This document shows, one piece after another, positions 54,583-64,000 of a stretch of 64,000 nt of DNA. The notes below the pieces were generated by a model, which searched no databases, was not told the DNA's origin, and worked only from the letters and a program-made list of their open reading frames with translations. Source of the DNA: Mycothermus thermophilus. Taxonomy: Eukaryota; Ascomycota; Sordariomycetes; Sordariales; Chaetomiaceae. Positions within the stretch are counted from its first letter, which is position 1, and every line of letters begins with the position of its first letter. The position numbers and the translations under genes were made by a program. The DNA lies in assembly GCA_011316235.1 (NCBI GenBank), contig QQBE01000009.1, positions 186,001-250,000 of the forward strand, written 5' to 3'.

Positions 54583-55164
54583 ATGTCACAATTCAGGGCC
54601 AAGAAGCTCGACCTCGGGTGCTTCGTCAACGTCTGGACGCTGCGCGACCACTCGAAGCGCAAGGCCTTTGCTGCTGCTGAGCCGGAGAGGTAAATGCTTT
54701 TCCACCATTCAAACTGGCTCAATTTGGACTCGATGAACTCTTTCCCCTATTCCTGAGCGAATCTCAAAAGCCCTAAGAACAACAGAATGAAACTGACCCG
54801 CCGTCTTCCCTCCCCCGCAACAGGCAAGCCCTCCGCTACATCATCCGCAACACGGCGCTGCCCGCCCGCACACGCGCCATCGCCCAGCTCCAGCTCACCC
54901 AGATGCACGCCTACACACGCCCCACGCAGATCAACAACAGGTGTATTCTCGGCGGCAAGCAGCGCGGTGTTTTCCGGGACTTCAAGATGACAAGGGTGAG
55001 TGGGATCGGCGGCGGCCGCCGCCTGGAATGCGGCTGTTTCGTTCTGCCGCCCCGCACTTGTTCCTGGTGGGGAGGCCATGCTGATGTGTCTCGGTGCGCA
55101 GTACAACTTCCGTATGCAAGCATTGGAGGGCAACCTCCCAGGTGTCAAGAAGGCGAGTTGGTAA
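54583..55164 (+). CDS. mrp2: Mitochondrial small-subunit ribosomal protein uS14m (Mrp2)
   Basis: Component of the mitochondrial 37S ribosomal subunit head. Three exons: 54583-54689, 54824-54995 and 55102-55164, with introns of 134 and 106 nt (GTAAAT...ACAG and GTGAGT...GCAG). The product is 113 residues, the size of fungal uS14m. Readable motifs are MSQFRAKKLDLGCFVNVWTL, then RQALRYIIRNTALPARTRAI across the first junction, and the family signature RPTQINNRCILGGKQRGVFR followed by MTRYNFRMQALEGNLPGVKK, ending ASW. This is the zinc-free S14 type. Every junction is supported by the conserved sequence. It was too split to appear as one long frame. Confidence 0.93.
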
Positions 55165-55506
55165 ATGGGGTTGGGGGTGTTGTTGGGCTGGGGGTCGATG
55201 GTGTTCAGGGGATCCGGGGTGGCGTTGTCTCTGTAGGGAGAGACAGGCAAGGAGGGTTAGTCGGCGATGATGTTAGCAGTTCGCCCATGGACCGGGTCTT
55301 TCAGACCGTGTACAATCTTGTCATATTACATTGTAAATGGATCATGATAAAAATACCCTCGCCAAACGCCTCGTCCCTCATGTCCGTCCAAGTCTATATA
55401 TCTGCCACATGAATGGAGTGTGAAAACGCCATTCTACAATGTTGAACCCTGCCGGGAACCCGACCCGATCATCACAGTATCATACCCATACAAGTCTCAT
55501 ACTTCC
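55165..55506. other. Convergent spacer between mrp2 and lip5, 342 bp
   Basis: Two 3' ends. The first part is G/T-rich (GGGGTTGGGGGTGTTGTTGG); no gene is seen. Confidence 0.5.
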
Positions 55507-56888
55507 TCAAGATGACGATGGCGAATTGCTGGTTTCCGCAGCCTCCGATCCGGCGGCTGCCGGATCAATCGCTTGCGCTCCCACGGCAGCAGCCTTCTCT
55601 CCCGCGCGCTTGCGGAGGACGTTCTCGATAAACGCCTCGCCAGCCTTGTACGAAGACCGCACGAGCGGCCCGCTGGCGCAATAGAGAAAGCCCATGTCAA
55701 GGGCCCGCTGGCGCCACAGCTCGAACTCGTCAGGTGTGACATACCGCTCGACCTTGAGGTGCCGCTTGGTCGGCTGCATGTACTGACCGAAGGTGACCAC
55801 GTCGACGTCGACCTTCCGAAGCTCTGTGAACGGGTTAGCGGCTGGTTGGCAATCGGAAGGGAGATTGATCTCAACTTACCCCTCAAAGCATCCCAGATCT
55901 CCTCCTCCTGCTCACCCAACCCGAGCATGAGGCTCGTCTTGGTGATAATCCCCTCCTTGCCCCTCACCTCCTTGGCATGCTGCAGCACCTTCAAACTCTG
56001 CCTGAACGTCGCCCTCCTGTCACGCACGTACGGCGTCAAGGCCTCCACCGTCTCGACATTATGCGCATACACATCCAGCCCGCTCTCGGCGACAATCTTG
56101 ACCATGTCCAAATCCCCCGCAAAATCCCCCGTCAACGCCTCCACCAAAATGGTCGGCTTCTTCGCCTTAATCCTCCGAATCGTCTCCGCAAAATGCCTCG
56201 CCCCGCCGTCCGGCAAATCATCCCGATCCACGCTGGTCAAGACCACGTACCCCAGGCCCCACCTTGCCAGCGCCTCGGCCGTGTTCTCGGGCTCGTGCGG
56301 GTCCAGCGGCGGCGGCGCGCGGCTCGTCTTAACGCTGCAGAACCGGCACCCGCGCGTGCACGTGTCGCCCATGAGCATGATGGTCGCGGTCGCCGCCGCC
56401 CGGCTGCTGCCGCCCCAGCACTCGCCGATGTTGGGACAGCGCGCCTCTTCGCACACCGTGTGCAGGCCCAGCCCGCGCAGGTCGGACTTGATGCGCGCGT
56501 AGTTGGGGTTGGCGCCGGCGGAGGGGATTGGGGTTTTCAGCCAGTCGGGCAGGCGGGTGATGGTGCGCTTGCGCCCTTCCGGGCCGACGGTGGCGGTGCG
56601 AAGGGTGTAGGCTTCGTTGGCGGGGAGGGTGCCGGAGGAGGAGGGGAGGAAGTCGGAGAGGGAGCCGAGGGTGGTGTTCTTGAAGTAGGTTGGGCGCTGC
56701 TTGGGTGCGGTGGTGGCGGTAGGCTCGGTGCTGGTGCTGGGTTGTTGCGCTGGTTGTTGGGGTTGCGATGTTGGGTCCGAGCCCGGGGACGGGACTGTGG
56801 CATAAGCCCGCGACGGGAGGAGGGCGGCGCGCGCCAGGGACCGTCGCAGCGGCGCTTGTACTCTCTGGAGCGGCATAGTGGAGGCCAT
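55507..56888 (-). CDS. lip5: Lipoyl synthase, mitochondrial
   Basis: Radical-SAM enzyme that inserts two sulfurs into octanoyl groups on the H protein and 2-oxoacid dehydrogenase E2 subunits, in the mitochondrial matrix. Exons 56888-55880 and 55823-55507, with a 56 nt intron; the junction reads WDALRELRKVDVDVVTFGQY. The product is 441 residues. The N-terminal 60 residues are basic and Ser/Ala/Gln-rich (presequence). The auxiliary cluster CEEARCPNIGEC is at about 145-156 and the radical-SAM cluster CTRGCRFC at about 176-183. GYVVLTSVDRDDLPDGGA follows, and the conserved C-terminal serine ligand lies in RSSYKAGEAF. The Ala/Ser-rich tail is variable. The first in-frame ATG is used; a second Met lies four codons later. 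Confidence 0.96.
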
Positions 56889-58268
56889 TGCTACAGTGCC
56901 GGAGTTTGTTCTTTCGGAGACCGGCCGGACGGAGGTCTTGATGTTCTCGAAAATTGCTGTCGGCTACAACCGGCGGTCGGAGTCAGAGGATACCGGCCTG
57001 CCAAGATTCGCCTCTTGGCGTCATTGCCGGCAGGGTTGGGGTTAACTACAGTACGGAGCAGAAACTCGGCTTCGTCTTGGAATGCCACGCCGGAGCGCCC
57101 AACATCCGTGGGAAGATTGTCGGCGGCAAACATACTGAGCCGGTTTTCCTCTCGCATGGGTTACTCCATCAGAAGGATGCTGACGGAGCATGCGATTCAC
57201 CAGCCGCCAACCGTGTGCGTAGACGCTCACCAACCGCGTGGTGTTGGAGTGGCCGCCATCCCACAACTTGTCCCCTCACTTTTATACACAGCCCACATTC
57301 AGGCACAACCATCGTTATTCCTGGGCAATTGTAGAGAGCACGGGCGTTCATTATTCGAATTCTTAACAACTGTTCTGGTCATTTCATTTCTCGCCGTTGG
57401 CCTGAGGCAGGTAGACGCCTCCATGAAACCAACCTGTAACGAAGCTGCGGGTGTTCTGGTAATTTAATTCTCCGGGAGCACTTTGAACAGGCCGCTGGCG
57501 ATCTCAATCGTCTCATCATTCCATATCTGTAACTGCCCACCTGGCTCCGTTTCGCTGTGGCTGTGCACGGGCTGCCGGAAGTCGACGTTGTGTCTCAATC
57601 CAATATCAGGCACGAATACGCTGGGCATAAGTAGAAGACAATATACGGTCCCTTTGAGTCTTTGGTCTCGGGAAATAGATGCTAGGACGGAGCATATTCC
57701 TTGGTTATCCATTCATTCATGTCTGGTTTTGTCGTTTCCATCGGGTTCGTGTTCTTGGACAAAGCACATGCATTTGGCTGGGAAAGGTGGCTTGGCAGGT
57801 TGGACAACCAACGGCCTTGCTGGGGTGACCTTTGCGCTTGGCCACCGGATCCCGCGGGTGGAGCCGATGCCGAGATGGAGCATTATCAGTTTGACACTCA
57901 AAATGTCGGGAAAGCTGTTAGTATTTTAACAGCTGACATTCTCTTGGCTGGCTGACGCAAGTCCGTTTCCTGGCATCCCGGACGGACTGGCGTGTGTGGT
58001 CTGGCGCAGCACAAAACAAGTCCGTCAACTCTGCTGGGCGCAGCCTCTTTCAAGCGCGACAACATCATCCATCCGCATCCCATCCGCAATTCCACCACCC
58101 TCAACAACGCCGCCTTCCCATCGCTCTCCTACCACACGCAAAAGTTCCAGTCGGTTGATCCGCCTGTCTTTCGTGGATTTATTCTCGCTGCAACGTCTTT
58201 CGCCCGCTTGCACCCCGATCGCTTTCTCCTGACGACCCGAGCGACCCGGTCCCGAACCCAACGTCACC
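56889..58268. promoter_or_regulatory. Divergent intergenic region of lip5 and the R-SNARE gene
   Basis: About 1.4 kb between divergent genes. The SNARE side has a pyrimidine-rich leader (CGCTTTCTCCTGACGACCCG near 58220). The rest has no supported gene; the frames at 57483-57929 and 57701-57955 look random. Confidence 0.45.
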
Positions 58269-59038
58269 ATGGCTACTGAACCGTACGATCCCTATGTCCC
58301 TTCAAAGAACTCGCCTTATGCCAACGATTCTCCGTATGCCGGCGGCAGTGCGGGAGGCGCGTCGCGGCCCGGAGCTCCAGGCACGACGACCGAAGCGATT
58401 CAGGAGGTTCGTGGATTGCTCCCCGTGCAGCGCAACAATTTCGCATCGCCTGGGCAGCATCACATGTGTGTGGACTCGATCGGATGCATGCTACTCTTTC
58501 GCAAACCTTGGAGGAGAAGCGCGCTCATTTGGTTGCGGACCATTGAGGACGGGAGTTTGCGCCCAAAAAAAAAGGGGGGGGGGGGGGGGGGGGGAGCATG
58601 GGTGTCGATGCTGCTTGTGGGGTGCAACATGTAGATTGGGAACAGCATGCTGACTTTGCTACCTACAGAACCTGAACAAGGCCTTCGAGGCCATGGAAGA
58701 CAATGTCCGTATGGTGCGAGAGCGCGGTGTCCGCTTGGAGGACCTTCAAAACAAGACGGACGATCTGGCCACATCGGCGCAGGGCTTCCGCCGTGGTGCC
58801 AACCAGGTTCGCAAGAAGATGTGGTGGAAGGTAGGCTATCTCAGAAGTCTATCCCTTTCCTGAGTCATGCGCTGACAGCGGATTACAGGACATGAAGATG
58901 AAGATCTGGATCACCATTGGTATCCTAGTCCTTCTGGCCATCATCATCATCCCGTCGGGTACGTGCCTCTCCTCTTCTCGGCATGGACAGAGCTAACAAT
59001 GGCTGCAGTTGTCGTGACCAAGAATAATAATAATTAGA
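58269..59038 (+). CDS. snc1: Synaptobrevin/VAMP-type R-SNARE
   Basis: v-SNARE of secretory vesicles and endosome recycling at the hyphal tip (Snc1/Syb1 family). Four exons inferred: 58269-58406, 58669-58830, 58889-58958 and 59010-59038 (132 residues). The N-terminus TEPYDPYVP is typical of fungal synaptobrevins. The SNARE motif spans about 42-100 with zero-layer Arg in VRERGVRL and the conserved DLQNKTDDLATSAQGFRRGA. KKMWWKDMKMKIWI leads into the C-terminal anchor (TIGILVLLAIIIIPS) with a short NNNN tail. Intron 1 (262 nt) is long, starts GTTCGT and contains an A9G21 run. The exon 1/2 join (IQENLNKAFEAMEDN) keeps the heptad spacing of VAMP but differs from the usual IDDTVGIM sequence. Confidence 0.88.
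58565..58594 (+). repeat. A9G21 homopolymer tract inside SNARE intron 1
   Basis: Nine A followed by 21 uninterrupted G on the sense strand, within the inferred 58407-58668 intron. The G-tract could form a quadruplex in DNA or pre-mRNA. Its exact length may be uncertain in the assembly. Confidence 0.85.
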
Positions 59039-60427
59039 TTCATTCAATGACAGCGATGACGATATTCTGCATGACAAGGCCGCGGAGCGCCCCAGTGGTC
59101 TCCGCCAGCGAATACCAAGATGCGTCTGGAACGGAATATATGTTTTGTTTGGGACTTTTCTGCTTTTGTTCTGGGGGCTTGCTTTTCTTCTGGTTTGCGG
59201 TCTCGTGGGCTGTGCTGCCCATGAGCCGCTCGGCGTTGCTGGGTCTCACGTTGGGGCGACGAACACTCCCGATCGAGCCTATAGTTACGATGATTGCAAT
59301 GGGCCCGGTCCCTAGATACGGTTAATCGAGATGGCAGCCATGNGACGAAGCTTTGCCATATCTGCGGCGCACGAACGATGATGATAATGTTTTGCGTCAC
59401 ATGCGGGTGTTGTTGAATATTTGATCTGGTGTTGCCGTCGGTTCCTTCAAGGAGTGTTCTCTTAGTTGATGGATGTCCTGGTCCCAGGTTCCAGGTTGTC
59501 TTCACATGCACTTGTACAACATCGGGGACCCTCGATGCCAAAGCCCGAAAGGGTATTCTTGGAGATAAAAATCTGATAAAAAAAAAAACCCAAGGCTTCA
59601 CTGCAAATCTTGCCTTGGGTAGGATAAACCGGAAATATATGCCTGTGATTATGCGCTGAGTTATTTCTTCACGGGGGTTCGTCTTGCAGAGTTCCTATCG
59701 CCAAACCCGATGACACGCACCATCAGGGCAGTTTCAAGAAACACCTGACTCACGCAACCCTCAAGGCGGCAACACCGCTGTCCATGTGGAGGTTTGCTGG
59801 TTCCCGCAGTGGGTTGCAGTGAAAACGTTCGGGGTGCAGCCGAAGTCGCTCCACTGCAGGTGGCCAACAGTGCCCGCAAGTGCCAATCAGGGACCGCATC
59901 GCGCAACGGGACACCCCTCCGCCAGCGGTTTCGGTCGCAATTTTTTTTTCCCCTGGTGCCCCTCCACCACGACCGGCCTTGACCGACACTTGGCACACGG
60001 CAAACCCTGGGGAAAAATATACATCTCCAGACTTGGGATTGACAGGACAGGCCCCCCCGATTCCGGCTTCTTTCGTTCCGGCTCTTGAACCTCGAGTTGA
60101 CGTGGTTGCTCCATCGTCAACCTTCGTTCCTGTCTTCATCCCACTTCCTCCCAATTGTCAATGGTCGGTGGTGCTCCTGCAATTGACTCATCCGAGGTCT
60201 AGCCGGGGACTTGTTCAATTCCAATTCCCCTCTTTCCCCCAGCCCGGGTCAAGTTTTCTTCTTTTCCTTCTTCCTTGCAGGCTCTTCTTGGTTGTGCCGG
60301 TCACTCAGTCCCCAAGGGAATTCTCTCCCTTCAGCCGTCCTCCCGGTCTTGCCTCGTCTTCTTGACGACCACTACCGTTAGACTCACCGGCCGTCCACCA
60401 CCGTCGTCACTTCGTAGCGCAACGACA
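59039..60427. promoter_or_regulatory. Intergenic region upstream of arg5,6
   Basis: The 3' flank of the SNARE gene with an N at 59343, then the arg5,6 promoter. ATTGACTCATC with core TGACTCA lies at 60184-60190, 238 bp before the ATG. A CT-rich stretch (TTTTCTTCTTTTCCTTCTTC, about 60253-60272) follows. No other gene is visible. Confidence 0.5.
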
Positions 60428-63125
60428 ATGCTGTCCGCCTGCGCAGTTACTCTTCGGGCCGGCGCCCGCCGCGCTGTCCGCCGGCTGCCCCGGTCCCGCG
60501 CCGCCGCCGTTTCCCCAGCCCTGCGTCGTTCTCGGCCCTTCTCGTCCTCCGCATCTCGCCGTACCGACCTTAGCACCCGGGGCATGATTGTTCAGACGCT
60601 TTCGTCCGTTGGGTCCAAGCGTGAGGTTCAGCAGTACCTCTCGCTCTTCACCTCCGTCTCGTCCCAGCGCTTCGCCGTGATCAAGGTCGGCGGTGCGATC
60701 CTGACCGATTACCTCGACGAGCTGTGCTCCAGCCTTGCCTTCCTTTACACCGTCGGCCTCTACCCCGTCATCGTCCATGGCGCGGGCCCGCAGCTCAACA
60801 ACCGGCTCGAGCAGGCCGGCGTCGAGCCCCAGTTCGAGGAGGGCATTCGCGTGACCGACGCCAAAACTCTGCGGGTCGCTCGCGACCTGTTCCTCCAGGA
60901 GAACCTCAAGCTCGTCAATGCTCTCGAGGAGAAGGGCGTGCACGCCCAGCCTCTGACCACCGGCATGTTCCGCGCCGACTACCTCAACAAGGACAAGTGG
61001 GGGTTCGTGGGCAAGATCACTGCCGTCAACAAGCAGCCCATCGAGAGCGCCATCAACAACGGCTATCTCCCCATCCTCACCTCCATGGCTGAAACCGACG
61101 ACGGCCAGATCCTCAACGTCAACGCTGATGTCGCCGCTGCCGAGTTGGCCCGTGCTCTGGAGCCCCTTAAGGTGGTGTACCTGTCCGAGAAGGGCGGGCT
61201 TTTCGACGCCGCCGGCCAGAAGATCTCGGCCATCAACTTGGACCAGGAATACGACCATCTCATGTCCCAGGAGTGGGTCAGGTACGGCACTCGGCTAAAG
61301 ATCAAGGAGATCAAGGAGCTCCTTGACACCCTTCCGCGCGCCACGAGCGTCGCCATCATCCACCCTGGAGATCTCCAGAAGGAGCTCTTCACGGACTCGG
61401 GTGCCGGTACCCTGATCCGCCGCGGCAACAAGCTCCTGTCGGCCACCAGTCTGTCCGAATTCAAGGACCTGGATGCCCTCAAGGCAGCCTTGATTCGCGA
61501 CCGCGAGGGCCCCGACGCCGAGGCTACCGTCGAGAAGTACCTGGAGTTCCTCGGCCAAAACAAGTTCAAGGCTTACTATGACGGGCCTATGAACGCCCTG
61601 GCCATCGTCCTCCCCAACCCCAGCGGTGGCCACGACACCCTCGCCACGCTCACCATCACCAGGTCGGGATGGCTCACCAACGTCTCCGACAACATCTTCA
61701 CCACCCTCCGCAAGGAGCATCCCCAGCTTGTCTGGACCGTCCGCGAGGATGACGAGAACCTCGGCTGGTTCTTCGACAAGGCCGAGGGCAGCCTGACTCG
61801 CAACGGCAGCGTCATGTTCTGGTACGGCATCGAGAACAGTGAGGATGTGGTGAAGCTGATGAAGGACTTCACCACCAACAGCAACGCCACCCTGGGCAAT
61901 TCCAACCTGGAGTTGCGGCTCTATCCTGCCGCTAAGACCACTCCTCGTTTCGCAGCCCAGCAGACCCGCGGCTTCTCGACCCTGACTCGCCGCCCAACTC
62001 TGCCAGCCTTCTCCGTCGGCCGGAGCGCAAGGACCTTCGTCACCCAGACCAACCCCAACCCTCCGATTGGCAAGAGGAACGCGTCCAACGACCAGCCCGC
62101 CAGGGTAGCCCTCATCGGCGCTCGTGGCTACACGGGCCAGGAGCTCATCCGGTTGCTCGATGCGCACCCTCACATGGACCTTCGCCACGTCTCGTCTCGC
62201 GAGCTTGCGGGCACCAAGCTTCAGGGGTACAGCAAGCGCGATGTGATCTATGAGAACCTCAGCCCCGAGGACGTCCGGGACATGGAGAGTCGTGGCGAGA
62301 TTGACTGCTGGGTCATGGCTCTTCCCAATGGCGTGTGCAAGCCCTTCGTTGAGGCCGTCTTCGAGGGCCGCAAGGCGTCAGGCCACAAGAGCGTCATTGT
62401 CGACCTTTCGGCCGATTACCGCTTCGACAACGCGTGGACGTACGGTCTCCCCGAGCTGGTTCCCAGGTCCAACATCATCCAGGCCACCGAGATTTCCAAC
62501 CCCGGCTGCTACGCGACCGCCGCCCAGCTCGGCATCGCCCCTCTGGTCCCGCACCTCGACGGCATGCCTCACATCTTTGGCGTCTCGGGCTACTCTGGCG
62601 CCGGCACCAAGCCCTCGCCCAAGAACGACGTTGCCCTGCTCACCGACAACATCATGCCGTACAGCCTGACGGGCCACATCCACGAGCGCGAGGTGAGCAC
62701 CCAGCTGGGCGCTCAGGTCGCCTTCATCCCGCACGTCGCCGTCTGGTTCCGCGGCATCCACCACACCATCTCCATCCCGCTCAACAAGACCATGACCTCG
62801 CGCGACATCCGCCAGATCTACCAGGACCGCTACGCCGGGGAGAAGCTGGTCAAGGTTGTCGGCGAGGCGCCCCTGGTCAAGAACATCAGCGGAAAGCACG
62901 GCGTGGAGATTGGCGGGTTCGAGGTCGACAAGTCGGGCCGTCGCGTCGTGGTTTGCGCCACCATTGATAACCTGCTCAAGGGTGCCGCCACGCAGTGCTT
63001 GCGTAAGTTTTCTTCCAATTTACAGTAATAATAATGCTGTTCAGGATTGACGCTGACACTCAAACACAGAGAACATGAACCTCGCCCTGGGCTACGCCGA
63101 GTACGAGGGCATCCCCGTTATGTAA
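60428..63125 (+). CDS. arg5,6: Bifunctional acetylglutamate kinase / N-acetyl-gamma-glutamyl-phosphate reductase
   Basis: Carries out steps two and three of arginine synthesis in mitochondria; the fungal precursor is cleaved into two enzymes. Exons 60428-63002 and 63070-63125 with a 67 nt intron; the join gives ATQCLQNMNLALGYAEYEGI. The product is 876 residues. An Arg-rich presequence covers residues 1-45. The kinase spans about 75-350 (FAVIKVGGAILTDYLDE; IVHGAGPQLNNRLEQAG; NVNADVAAAELARAL). The GNAT-like DUF619 domain is at about 375-510 (YDGPMNALAIVLPNPSGGHD). An Arg/Ser-rich linker (TRGFSTLTRRPTLPAF, about 518-533) is the likely cleavage zone. The reductase follows from about 555 (RVALIGARGYTGQELIRLLD) with catalytic Cys in SNPGCYATAAQLG. 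The ATG at 60428 starts the presequence. Cpc1-type control is suggested by an upstream TGACTCA. Confidence 0.96.
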
Positions 63126-64000
63126 AAAGCTGTTCGCGCGGCGAATAGAGGGTACAAAGATGTGCGTTGCTGAGCAGAGGCTCTGTGGACTGTATATATG
63201 TCATCTTGCGAGCCTCGCCCTGTCCTATTTGTCTTTTCATGTAGAGGTCTGGACGCAGAGTTCTAGATGGGCAATATCTTGGTGATATGCCCTCCATTTT
63301 TGTTTCCTTTTGTTCATTGGTTTTTTCACTTATGGAGTTTGGCCGGGCCTTTCTTTTGCTGGGTGCCAGAAAAAGTCAAAATTCTATTCCGCGGCGGGAC
63401 GCGGAGTCGCTGGTGATTGGGCTGTTGGAGGAACATACGGATGGATGGATGGATGGATGGATGAATGAATGGACGGATGGTTTATTGTCGTTTTTTGGTA
63501 TACACATTACGTGGGATGGACGAAAACTGCATGAAGACGGGAAGGACGATTCGTGAACCATGGGTGATGATGCGTATGGTAGAGGCGATGCGTTGTTAGA
63601 CGCGGCTCGTGGCCTTGATGCTTTTGCCTGTTTTCCTCCTGATGGCTGTTTCTACAGGTTCTGCTGGTTGCGTAGATTACAGGAGCTCAGGTTGGGACTG
63701 TGTTTGCTTCCCAGGAGAGAAAGGGGTTTGGTAGAGGGAACGATGAGTTGAGGCGTTGATTTGGCCATTTACGCGGGATGGTTCAGGGGTTTGGTGCCAG
63801 AAGGACGATGGACTGCACGGTGGCTAGGTAACTCGAAGTCACGTTCGCTATCGGGTTTTGCCAGATCTAGGAAGAACAGAATCCTCTTGTCTTAATATGA
63901 GGCTATTTACTCGATCCTCCTTGTCTCGTGGTACTGGGTCGCCTGAGACAAGACGCCATCTTCCCAACGGTTTTTTTTTCGGTGACGTCTCCCTCCCATG
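63126..64000. other. Right-end region, no gene seen
   Basis: The 3' flank of arg5,6. A GGAT-type tetranucleotide repeat (about seven units) is at 63439-63473. Short frames have random composition. A neighbouring gene may begin beyond the window. Confidence 0.5.
63439..63473. repeat. (GGAT)n microsatellite, imperfect
   Basis: Five GGAT units followed by GAAT variants and one more GGAC/GGAT unit. Confidence 0.85.

Noticed and set aside
55977..57467. 496-residue plus-strand frame opposite lip5
   Set aside because: Arg/Pro/His-rich antisense of lipoyl synthase running into its promoter; no independent support.
1..64000. Search for CRISPR arrays, rRNA genes, telomeric repeats and biosynthetic gene clusters
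   Set aside because: No regularly spaced repeats, rRNA signatures or TTAGGG arrays, and no polyketide/peptide synthase genes next to the transcription factor or the SDR.

Overview
The window is nuclear DNA of a filamentous ascomycete. Genes are GC-rich and carry short introns of about 50-160 nt, with lariat sites such as CTAAC or CTGAC near AG acceptors. Intergenic DNA is long and AT- or pyrimidine-richer. Protein families and their fungal-type architectures (Arg5,6 fusion, Zn2Cys6 regulator, Whi3, Rgd1) fit Sordariomycetes, probably Sordariales close to the Chaetomiaceae. That placement is inferred from protein style only. No bacterial operons, CRISPR array or plasmid features are present, and I found no coherent new multi-gene system.

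Layout, left to right. A 3' fragment of an unknown protein (1-552) converges on a Gemin2-like snRNP assembly factor. Gemin2 diverges from cytosolic aspartyl-tRNA synthetase. An AT-rich, gene-poor stretch (5.4-8.2 kb) follows, holding a damaged or partial gene and a short tandem repeat. Next come a protein with two C4 zinc-finger-like modules, an LRR protein, EMC1 and a five-exon Zn2Cys6 transcription factor. A 6.5 kb interval without credible genes (20.9-27.5 kb) precedes the RNA-binding protein Whi3; its last 1.3 kb look like a long transcribed leader behind a TATA box. Then come a short-chain dehydrogenase, aspartate-semialdehyde dehydrogenase (Hom2), an F-BAR/RhoGAP protein (Rgd1), an intron-containing tRNA-Asn(GTT) and an unknown 997-residue low-complexity protein. 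The right third holds an inverted-repeat element, Ipi3, a tRNA-derived SINE-like element, a mitochondrial TPR membrane protein, an Arb2-domain protein, the U2 snRNA, mitochondrial uS14m (Mrp2), lipoyl synthase, a synaptobrevin-type R-SNARE and the bifunctional arginine enzyme Arg5,6.

Functional themes. Three amino-acid genes (aspartyl-tRNA synthetase, hom2, arg5,6) each have TGACTCA-type Cpc1/Gcn4 sites upstream, hom2 having three within about 110 bp, which suggests cross-pathway control. U2 snRNA and Gemin2 both serve the spliceosome but lie 50 kb apart. Several products act in mitochondria (uS14m, lipoyl synthase, Arg5,6, the TPR protein) or in membrane traffic and polarity (EMC1, R-SNARE, Rgd1). 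Splice junctions were placed by hand from reading frame, GT/GC-AG signals and family conservation. Three ambiguous bases (N) occur at about 21536, 30714 and 59343, two of them inside homopolymer runs.
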